64,000 bases of DNA, taken from assembly GCA_018389105.1 (NCBI GenBank), contig JACATO010001021.1:124001-188000 (forward strand), read 5' to 3'. The DNA is from Nautilus pompilius. Taxonomy: Eukaryota > Mollusca > Cephalopoda > Nautilida > Nautilidae. The translations under genes were made by a program, and so were the position numbers. Below the pieces are notes generated by a model. That model saw only the letters and a list, made by a program, of their open reading frames with translations, did no database searches and was not told the DNA's origin. Shown here piece by piece: positions 12,701 through 24,700 of this stretch; position 1 is the first letter of the stretch; every line of letters starts with the position of its first letter.

Positions 12701-15700
12701 TAATTTATTTTCTCTGATTGCTACAAGATCTCAGCTGCTCTGTGCAAGACTCTGCTTTACTGTCCGTCAAGGGTTAGGGTTAGTTTTCTGATCACAAGGA
12801 GGTGGGAGCCATCACAGCTTATGCAGCCCTCCCAATTACACATTTCAGGTATTAAAGATGATTATATTAGTAAAAAGGAAAACTTGCACATAACTAATCT
12901 TTGCCAAAATTTTGGCTAATTTGTAATTAGGACTTATAGTATTACTAAATATAGACAACCGAACAAAATTCGAACCATGTCCACACTCTCACCTCCCCCT
13001 AATCATTTTGAAGACTTCTGTTGAATCCTTTAAAACCAAGTTCAAAAGACCAGCGGAATATGATCGTAAGGATGCGGTTTCCCTTTTTCTTTTACGTCAT
13101 CTAGTTATAAAAACTAAATGATTGCAGATTTCCACTCACTGTTGCTGCTGATGCAAGAGGTCTGTTATAGATGCCAAATGTATCAAATAGCCAGGCGAAT
13201 ACTCTTGAAAAATCAGAACAACTAGGATCTACCAACAGGGGCGGACTGAGCCATCGGTCAACCATCGGTCAATCGGGCACTCAGTCCGCCCCTGTCTACC
13301 AACGTCTTTCCTGAAAGTATGACACAAACGAACACACACTTACAAAACAGTCCTTTAATTAAAAAGGGCGGAAGGACAGTTGAAAATACGATCAGAACTT
13401 TTGTGAAACGCCATCAACTCACGTAAATCAAAAATGTAGCTATCCTGTTTCCGTCCATATTCTTTGCGCTCTGAAATAACAGAAATACGAGACTATCAGA
13501 ATTTGGAGGAGGGGGGGGCGCTTATTGTGAAACACTGAGAGTAAATCCAGCGTCACCAGACCTATTATGTTAAGTCCTTCTTGGCATGCCCCCTCCATTT
13601 TTCCTACCAAACATGGAAACCCTCAGAATATGACCGCATCTTTTGCCTATTGATGAAAATTAAAATAAACTTTAGAACATAATTCGAACCAAATGATAAT
13701 ACTAATAATAATTCCTGAGTGAAGATGCGAGCGGAGCACTACCGGCTCTGGCTGCTGTGGTCGTATCTAGATTTAGGCTGTTGGTTGATTATTGCTCAAT
13801 TGACCGCATTTACGCAAGTGAATTAAAATTCTAAAAAAAATTAAGTAGATACCAGTGAGCAGCATTTGTAGATACTATAATAATTTTCGAATGTTTAAAA
13901 ATTACGTCAAAGTTATTGTATAAACCTACAACAAAAAAATCGTAATGAAGTTCATAATGTCCACCTATCCCATAATTGGCCACCTGAAAGAAAAAACGAA
14001 AATTATTTAATACAATAGTTTTTAATTTCAAAGAAATTCAACAAAAACAAGTCACACACACACACACACACACCACACACACACACACACATATGGCCTG
14101 TTGTTGAGATCGGTGAATTATCGTCTAAATCTGTAGAAATGAAGTTTGAATGCTCGTTGAATTGTAAACTTTAAAGAGATCAGAACAGAGACTAAATTAA
14201 AGCCAAGTATAACCAATTAAACATCACCATTTAACTAAAAGCCTTTACTCGGTAATTCATTAAAATCGAAACATGGAAATAAATTTCGTGTTTTGTAATA
14301 ATTAAAAAAGAAACTTTAAAAAAAGTTTTATATTCTAAAAATCGAAAAAAATAAAAAGAGAAAAAACAAGGATAGGAAAATTTTAGAAAATATTTCGCTC
14401 CTCCTTTCTGCTAACTAACCGCAGATAGACTTTGTAGCCATGGAAACTAATGAACTCGCTGTGTACCTGTAGGCTTTCTGCTGAAGCTAAGTTCATTCCT
14501 GTAACACTTTTTATTCTGGAATAAATTGATGCAATTTTCGGGTGCTCGCCCTGATCCACCCAGGCGCTGAAAATTAGGGGAAAAATTTTTTAAAACTTTT
14601 ATAAAAAAGAGGGGAAATGTTCAACGTACTACATATCGTCATCAGGAAGGTCGAGACGACTGGTTGTTTTCCTCAACGAATGGGGATTGTGCAGGAAGAC
14701 CCCATAATAGCTCCTTATTTTTAGATGCGAGAGGAAAGCATGTCGGTTGATACGCCGAACTTGCCCCTCGATCCCCCAGTTCTTGTAGCGGCTACTGTTC
14801 CTGTCCTTACTGTACACGGGCTTCCGGATTAAAGTCAGGGGTTGGGAGGATATGGAGTCCCCCAACTTTTTTTTTACCCTTCCAAAAAATGGGTGCCTAA
14901 CAGGTTTCTTTTTTTTAAGACTTCACTTAAATATCGAACAAAGATCTCCTCGGTACCCCATGATCTGACGACCACTTTGAGTAATGAAGATACAGCAAAC
15001 TTACAAATACTGTCCAACAGACTCGGACATTTTACAAAAGCTCAGCCGGTGACCCCTGTATAAGGGGGACTGCGGCAAAGGAATCGAACAGACCTACCTT
15101 TTGTTGATCCTGTGTTCCGTTGGCTGCGTTTTCCCCGTCACCCCGCTGACGACAAACGACCTTTTCAACTGAAAGATTTTTTGAAAAATTGATAAATAGC
15201 TGCACATTTAATTCTTATTTATTTTAAAGCAACGCTATTCATTTTCAGAAGTAACGAATTAATGTCCCAATAAATACTGGGCGTAGGTATGATCTTGATA
15301 CCTCCTCTCACGGCTGCAAAGGCAGGGCCCCGCCAGGCATTAACAATAGGACTACGCTGGATCTTGACCGACCTCGGCGGGACACCGGAACACCATCTCT
15401 TACTTATATCTCACTGACTTACGCACGACTCCTGTAAATATTATGTCCCTCCCTAAAATAATCATTTCGGCCGGTAAACCTACATCTGCATATTTAGACC
15501 TCACGTGATCAGACGGATTCTTCTCGCGTCTCCCTAAGCTGCTAAAGTAAAGATGACTAGCGTGGAATCTGCAGTACCAAAACCAGCTCACTAAATGTTT
15601 ACGAACTTACATTCGGCGTTGCAAGGGTTTTCAGGACTTCGGTCTCTGAATCATACAAGACGTCGTAATAAATGACGATCCAGGGGTCTAAAAGAACATC

Positions 15701-18700
15701 TTCTTCCTTGACCGGAGCCAATTTTAGGAAAGGAGTTCTGTCGTGGACGTAACGGCATTTCAGCTTGTGAACGTCTTTAATTTTCTAAAGTGGATGGAAC
15801 AAGAAAGAAAAAAAAAGACAGAACAGATGGGAACCAAAAAAAAGGTGTAGCCAGAATACGGCAAGTGCAAATTTCTAATTTGTTACACTAAAGACAGTGA
15901 CGTGTTAACATCTTAAAAAAAAAATTAAAAAATAATAAGAAACGAATTTTGTGTTTTTAGGGTAATGACGCGATAACGAAACCTAGCAACCATCAGATCG
16001 TGGGTTCAGTACCAACTGAAATCACATCCTCAGATGGATCTTTCTATCTTTAGCCAGGATTCCTTTGAATGGCTCTAGCACAATCAAAAATGTAAAATGC
16101 TTGCTGCAGATTAACACGATTGCTCCCAAAAGCGGATCTTTTTTTCCAGCACCGAACACTGGTAATATTAGTAGGGAAGAAATCTGAGATGTATGTTTGT
16201 TAGGCACTACTAATAAGGAGGTGATGAGGAGATAAACTGTCAACTTTTTTGTAAACTGCTTTTGCTGTGTATTGCCAAAATAATTATCCACTGTACACTG
16301 GCATTGTGAGACCCTTAAATCAGTTAGATTATAATTATTAGTTTTAACCATAATATTGATAATAATCACGGAACTATATTTAATGATACCGGATCTGGGG
16401 AAGTATTATGGCTAATATTTCCAATTTCATGCTGGATTTTCACGTTTTTATGTGCCATAATAATTATTTAACAAGTATAATGCGATGTAGACCTTACATT
16501 AAATAAAATATTAAAATTCATTATATAAAAATTTTGTAGCTAGTAGACATATATAAAAATGTGGCCAGGGCTATACATGATCTAGATGGAGGTTGGGCAT
16601 GGTCATGTGGTAAGACTTTTGGACTGCTATGGTTGAGGATTTTGGTTTATCTCCCACTGGAAACTGACATAATTTGGATTCTTCCCTTAATATCCAGGCA
16701 AATGGGTTTCCTCTCACATCTGAAAATGCAGAGTTCTTGTAGGGCACTTTGAAGCAGAAGGCAGTGGCAACCCTCTAGAGGTACAATCTCATCACTAAAA
16801 ACTGTATCAGCCACTGTTGGATGTCAGGCATGCTTGGACAGATGAAGCTTGGTTTCTAGGTTGAAAGTTCCCATCAACTTATTTTATTCCACAAAATAGT
16901 TTATAGAGATGGTGAACAAATCACATGCAATGCTCCACACATCTAATAATGCCAAATAGAATATTATGGTACTTGCCTTTGAATTCTTTCCTCTACACAA
17001 CACTTCATATGAAAAATGGTCTGTGTTATTTCTTATCAAGTCAAGCCGTCTTAGGTTTGTGAATGGTATCTCTTTGTCACTATCCTCTGGTGAATTCTTC
17101 ATTTTTTCAGTGATGAGTTTTTCAAAATACACCTTGTTGGACTGGGCTCGCTGATGATTTGGATCTATATAGAAAAGAAAAACTTTTTGACACACTGTAC
17201 TATTTGTTCTAATATATAGCCTCCCAAATAGCGTATGTATTTTTATTTACAACATTAGGAAATAATATTAGTCCAGTAAAGATATGCAGTAATATTCGTT
17301 ATAAGGCAGGAAGTCACAGTTTTCATGTGGCCATTACCTTTAAAAACTGTTCATCTTTTGGTTTTGAACTATGATTAACATTTTTACTATACACAAACTG
17401 CTACTGTTTGTCTTAGACCCTAACAAGGAAGAAGCACTTCTTAATATTGAGCTCCAGCTTAATTATTTTAAGATTATGGCCATTTAATTTATTAGTTAAA
17501 TTACCTTTTTTTCTTTTGCTGCTGCATTTACTAAATAAAATCTACTAGCCACATACCACAAGTTTAGATGTTAACATCTATTGGACTTACTTGTGTTATA
17601 AGCAAAAAAACAATAGCTTTATGTTGGAAAAATCTCTTGGTCCTGAAAACAGACATCAATCCTAGAATTCTAAAACTTTCAGCAGATGGAATTAGCTACT
17701 ACCTCATTAGGATTTTCATTCAGTTTTCTCTCGAGCAAAGTGCCATCAGACTAAAAAAATTGTTAATGTTTTAGCTATTTTTAAGGTAAGTTAGCTTAAC
17801 AGGTGCCATAGGTAAAATGCTAGAACTTATCATTAAAGATAAACTCACAGATCACATGGTTTAGGAAAATGAGGGTACTGGAGTTGATGCCATTTACCAG
17901 GACTTTACTAAGCTCTTTGAAATGGCTCCATATAAATATTTAATTTAAAAAGAATTAAGGGCAGAGATATTGGTGAAAATTTGCTCATTTGGCTCAGATT
18001 ATTTGTTAAAAAGAAAGCAGCATGTTGCTTTAGCTAGTGCTATATATTCATTCATAAATTTTACCAGTAAAGTATTGCAGGGCTCTGCTGTGAGGCCTTT
18101 GATTCTTCTCCTATATGCAAATGATAATGATATTGGTTTGGTTAGCAAGATGAAGAGTTTTTCAGATAATTTCAGGGTTATATGATAGGTCCAGTACTAA
18201 CTTTTAAATTATAGTGTCTAACCAGACCACTGAATGGCAAATAAATTTTAACATTGACCATAACAATGATATGCAGCTTATAGTTTTATTAGGAAAACTG
18301 ATGAGGAAAAGGATTTGGATATGACTATTCAGTATACAGTACCCTGCTCTGTTAATTTGACAACCTCCAAAACCGAATGTATCTGGATGAAAGTTACATA
18401 TTTCAGATGTTTGTGCATGCATACACGTGTGTGTGTATGTGTGAGTGTGTGTGTGTGTGCACATCTAAGTGGACAGATAGCCAAGGTGCACTGCAACCTT
18501 GTGGAAGTATTGATCAATTTATCCCAGGTCATGTTATAGGCTATTCAAAATGTGCCCATTGCCATAGATCTTAACATTTCTAATATATCAGTGGCCAATA
18601 TTATCGCACCAGAAAAGTGACACCATAACAAGAACATGCCAATTATTCATTACATTCACACTCATCGCCAAGATTCTCTTGGTGACATCGCCTATGCAAC

Positions 18701-21700
18701 AAGCCAAAGAACAAACCAACGCTATCTTCACCGACTTGATCACGGAGGATACATGGTATGCAAGAGCATATTTCTGAGCAACAGGAGTAAAAAAATTTAA
18801 AGGTTTGGTCAGTTAACATCTGATGAGACCCTCAGGTGCTGATTGCACATACTTCTCTCCATCGTTACCAGTAATAAATTAATACAAGCAAATGTCATGG
18901 AAAAATGGACTCCCCTTGTGTTTACTGACCAAGTAAATACAACACTAGTTTCTAAGTAACCTATGTCTTTCACAGGCTGCATTTTAAAGTTTTGTATCCA
19001 TTATTTCTGGAACAATGATTTATTTGGATACCATTCCTTACCTGAACAACTCGATAACCTCAGGTATGCTGCATTTTGTTTTCTATCTAAATGGCAACAT
19101 GTGACAATTAAAAAAAAAATCTTTATTTTACATTAAACTGAAACATTTTCCCATGAGGCACATCAGTGAGTTTGATAAAAATAACCGTAACTTCATCTGA
19201 AGCCTTTTCAATCTCATACCTATAATTGTTGGTGATCAGTGATATAAAATAAAGAATTCAGAGTGGAATCCTAATGTACTTTTGGTAAATATTTTCAAAA
19301 CGAAAATCCTATCTATTAAGTGCACAACCTTTTTCTTTGTAAAGCTTTACACCTGTATAGACTATGAACTACCCATGTAAATGACTTAGGGAAATATCTT
19401 AAGAGTCTTGCTGAAACTCAAGGAATTTATCAATTTTATTTTTACTGGCCTTTGTCATTTTCAAAAGAAGTTGCATTACTCAGAAATGTCCACTCTCTTG
19501 TTTTTGCCGTTTCCTATACCTTTCAGAACTAAGCACCGTCCAACCAGCTTTCTTTTATACCAGCAAGGGGGGGGGGGAATTAAAATTCAAGGAATTCTTC
19601 TTGATTACTGTTTGCACTTGGATGTCAGATCTGACGAACTGTTTGCTGTTTTCCACAAGGATCTGCTTTGTTTCTAAATAGCTTGTGTCTCAGGGAGAGT
19701 ATTTTTCCAGCCATATCACTCTCTAGTTCTGGAGAGTCATACTCTTCCTTCTCCACTCAGTAACAGTTTATTAAAGTCGCCTGCAACCTGCTAACATTCA
19801 TTTTTAATAGGCAAACAACAACGAAAGACAAACAACGTTTTTAAAATGTCTGCAATAAAGAATCAGAACATCATTTCTGCATGGTGTTCACCTGAGCATT
19901 ACATTTTGTAGATAGTATAACATCATGTAAAATCCCCCCCTAAAAAAATGGTCTTGTGAGTAATTAAAGGTGATGTAGAGATGACTTTTCATCTAGAGTT
20001 GGCATTTAGCATTAAAGTAATGACAACAAACAGACAGAGAGACAGTCAAGCAGAAAAATGGTGGCTTACTTATGGAAAGAAGCTCATTCACCAAGGACAA
20101 AGCATGCCTGATATTTCCTTTCTGAAGGAAGAAAGAAAAATTTAAAAAAATTTTTTAAATATTGGTATCATATTTTGCTAGGCATAGGAAATGCCAATTT
20201 AAATGTTTAGCACTCATATAAATTATGTATTTACAAAATACATGGATTGGATACAGTAGGAAAATAAGAAATTTTTAGGTAATAAGTTATCTTCCATGCA
20301 TTATACTGAAAAATAATTGATTGGTTGATAGCTAAGTATATAACAAGTTTTATCCAATTTATAGCTGGTTCCATCTAAATCCACACCCTTCTGAGTATGG
20401 TGATGTTGCATTATGCCTTTTCCTCAAACAAATCAACACGTCTAGCACTGCTACACTTTACTACAGGCACAAGTTTGTGTTTCTGATATTTTTAAAAATT
20501 ATCTCTCTGATGTTGTTATTGTTTTTCTCTGTGTTTTTCTGTCCCCATTCCTGAGACGCAATACCAATCTCTTATCATACTGTTTTTATATATATGCCGA
20601 TTGCTTTAGCAGAAACTGTATTGTGCTATTAGAAAAACTTTGATGTAAAGCGCAAATCCTGATTTTACAACCAACAAACTTAATTATTGCATCTTTATAC
20701 AATTCTTACGGTAGTATACCAGGAAAAACTTTAGATAGAACAATATAATAATAACTATTTTTGCTGTCACATATGTGTTCCTTCTTAATGTACTATCATT
20801 CTCTGCTCAGAAGCCATGTTTCTCTTTTGTTGATAATTCCACATACTTTTCATGGAAAATAATGAGTTTTTGCCATTTGAAACCCTGCCTTTAGACTTAC
20901 CATCCATTCCCTGAAAACTGTTGGGTAATTAATTACCCTTTGTGACAATGCTATTAAAGAGAATTAACTAGTGGCTTCTTCTTTCAATGGGAACCCTTTT
21001 AAAATCTCTTCCGGCAGTCTCTGGATTGTCCCTTCATTTTTTTTTTTTTGGCATGCTAATTGCTTCCAAATTCTTGGCTCTATTGGTGTCAAATCATTTT
21101 AATAAAAATTCATCTGGTCTAGAGCATCTTTAAAAGTTGCCAATTTCTCACTCTTATAATATTTTCTATATCTAGAATATTTTTCTTCTTCCTTGAAGCC
21201 TCATTCTAGGAACATTGACAGTATATAATAACTTTACATTTTCAAATAGCCATCCTCCAACTGATTCTGAATACCTTTTCATGAAAGGCAAGAAATACAT
21301 TTCAGGTAACTGTATCTTTTTCTAAAAATTCATTTTCTTTCAGCAAAATCAAGTTTTCCCATATATATAATGCTTATCTTTGCTTATTTGATTGTGAACA
21401 GCACAACTGTTTATCTTAAACATTACAATTCTGTACCTTGTAAGTGGAGAAAGCCAGGTAATCTAAGATTACTTCCTTAGAAATGGTTTTAGTTGTTTCA
21501 TTTTCCCACTTTGCCAATGCCTCTTCCATCCAGAGAATGGTATGGTAGAAGTCCTCAGTATTGTAAGCCAGCTTGCCAATTTCATAGCAGTCTTCAGCTA
21601 CAAAATATAGACGAACAATCAGAAACACTATTAATTAGATACAATTATAAGAAAAGTTACAGGGTCTGGAAGCTTTTGAAAAAATTATATAAAACCTCTG

Positions 21701-24700
21701 CAAAAAAAAGCATAGTTTTTTTAAAATTAAAAATATGCCTTTTGTTTTTATCTTTCCTATACTGATGATTTTTAAAGGTGTATTAGGATCCAGTGGTCTA
21801 TATAAAAGTATAGACATCTTTAGCAGCATTCTGAATCACACACACACACACACACACACACACCACACACACACACACACACATCTATAGGAAGTTAAAT
21901 TATAATTTGTGCTGAATTAACCCTTGGCTGTCTGTAACTGAACACCAGTGTGACGAGAAGCTGAAACCATTGGTTTCCCAACCATGACTTCACACACCTA
22001 AGACCGTTTTGGTGTGCAGATAACCCATGACTGATTCATGAAACTGAACCAGGAGCGTTTCCGCTGGTGAATAATGATTTATTTATGTGCTGATGCTGGC
22101 CAGCAGGCTCAAAGAGGAAAAAAAAGATAAATATCTCCCTCTTTCCTGCACTGCTACTGACTTTTAAGGTTACCCTTGAAGCTATTACTCGTCTTGGTAG
22201 ATTTTCTTGGTACAGTTAAGAAAAACATATATGCGCTTGAAAAGGAATAAATATCTACCATCAAGAGACATCCCAACTTCTGTCAATGTCTGCTGTATTA
22301 GTACATATGTATTTTGATATAAAAAAATAATAAGAAAATATATTGTTGCTTTATTAATGAAAAAAAAAAAAAGTCAGCAGATATACACAAATGCAAGACT
22401 ATCAGTAGATGAAAAAAGATCAAGACTATTATAGAAAAAAAACAGTAGAATATTATAGGTTTTCAAATGAAACTTGGCCAGATACAATTACAATGATTTT
22501 ATTTTCAGCTGGGAATATATAAATGTAGTAGAAACCCCACTGGGAGCTAGATAACAGGGAACCTTCAAAGGAAGTACTTTCTTCAGATAAGTGTTTTGGC
22601 CTTTTAACTTCCTTACACTATAAGGGGACCAAACCATACCTGGGTCATCAATCCAGAAGCCTCTCTGTTCGGACACAATTGTAATGATTATACTCACAGC
22701 TGGGTTTTACTTTAATATCCCTGGTTTATAGATACATACTTATCCAAAGAACATGTTCATGTTCTGTGGATAGTTATGTGATGTTCCAAAAATTTGTATT
22801 ACTTCCAAATTCATAAATAGGTTTTTCAAGTAAATATGAACAATTCATACATTGGTCAATTAATTGGAAATCTAATTCATTAATTTTAAAAAAAAAAAGC
22901 AAAATTTTACAAACTGGAGAATGATTAACCAGATTATCAAACATAAAGTAAAAATTTATATTTTGTTGCCAAAATTGTCATTTGGTATATACTTTGAATA
23001 AACCGCACAGGTGTGGAGCCTTTATCTGAGAAAGGATATTAATTTATCACAGAGAGTTCAATGCATATTTATTGGATTATCTCCCCATCTGAAACATTTG
23101 GAATAATTAAATGGTTTCCTGATTACCTGTCTGTCTGTAGTCACTAACACTAAGGGTCATAATTAAAAATTAGCTAAAATTTCAGCACAGTTATTATGTA
23201 TTAGAAAATAATATTTTCTAGTAACATAACTGTTAATGAGCGGGATGGATATAAAATTGTTGTCAAGTGCAGTTAACTGTGATGGCATTAATTTCAATTC
23301 CAGGACTGCATAGATGGCCACTTGTCTTAGTGGGGTCTCAGTAACCACTGAACTAAAGCACTTAAAAAGAAAAATAATAACCTACTACTAACAGTGTATC
23401 GTATTTAAGACATAAACAAATTAAATTAAGTTGGCAGAAAACCTAAATTTCTGTGAGGAGAATATAACTGATAAAATGCTTGCAACTGTAGATGATAGTG
23501 TAAAATAGTTGCTGGCCAGATTCCGAAAACTTTAAACTGCAATTGACTTGTGCTTCAGACGATGTTCAACTGAAGCCCAGGGGAAGGAAGCTCGGATACC
23601 ATTACAGTCATGGTGTTTCAGCAAAGTTCAATTTTAAGAACATTTTTAGTACAGGTAAAAACACACCAGCTGTAGGCAACTCCACATCAATTTCTCTTTT
23701 AAAAATTTTGTGGAGGGTGGGGAATTTTGTTTTGTTTCTTCTCTTATAACAGTTGCAAGTTTTCCGAAGATAAATTTCTCTAGTCAAATTCTGTCTTGTT
23801 CCTTACTTAGATGCCAAATTCACCAGCATGGTCACATTATTTATTGATACCTACCGGAAAGTTCTTCTGATGCAGCACCTCGGATGTTTCCACGAGCAAT
23901 TTCTTCTGTTGTCAGCTGATATGTGTCTTGTAGGCGTAGAATGGCCTTAGCGGCTCCATAAAAATCATCAATACCAGGTAAGTTTTTTCTGTTAATTCGA
24001 GATCTCAAGCTGACACCTGGAAGAACAACAACAACAGAGTTGTCCAGAAATCCGAGATATCGGGGAACACAGAGTGAAGGATGCCCTGAGGAAAACGGAA
24101 GGCATTTTTTTTTCCCCTACAGCATTTTCTGAACCATCAGTTATCAGGGAAAATTTGTTTTCTTAAAAAAAAAAAATAAATAGATAAAAGGTAATCCAGG
24201 GTAGAACGTACTCACCATTTGTACTGTTGCTTTCTAGAAGCTGAGAAATCTTGTTCCAGTCCAGTGTCAGCCTTTTAACCAGCAAAAATGCATTTACTGG
24301 GTTTTCCAGCTGCTTGGTAGGATTTCTGAGATACTTATCAATGAGTCTTTCATATTTTCCAGTAATGCTAAAAGTGATTAAAGAAAGAAGGGAGAGGTGG
24401 CTATTAAAATATAGAATTTCCTTTTCTTTAGTAACTTTTAAAAAAAAGGTTTGTGTCAGATGCTGCTTTTGGCTTCAAAGATAAGATTACTAATTACAAA
24501 TTATCATTAAATGTATTTAGAATACTAATTAGATACTCTTGTATCAATGCTTCTCATACAAATACATTGTAGCCCCACCATCTTGCACAACTATAATATG
24601 CAGCCAAACACCATACAGCACTATCAGGCCCTTAGGAGTGAATTTGGAGGTGATAGGGCCTAATCTGCACCCTCCATAACCAGGGAAAGGTACTCACCTC

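Noticed and set aside
12770-12785. Telomere-like GGGTTAGGGTTAG
   Set aside because: Only two units here and two near 35148; far too short for an interstitial telomere array.
16022-16369. 115-codon minus frame in a P4HA intron as an extra exon
   Set aside because: Does not match any P4HA segment, and exons 6 and 7 join in phase without it.
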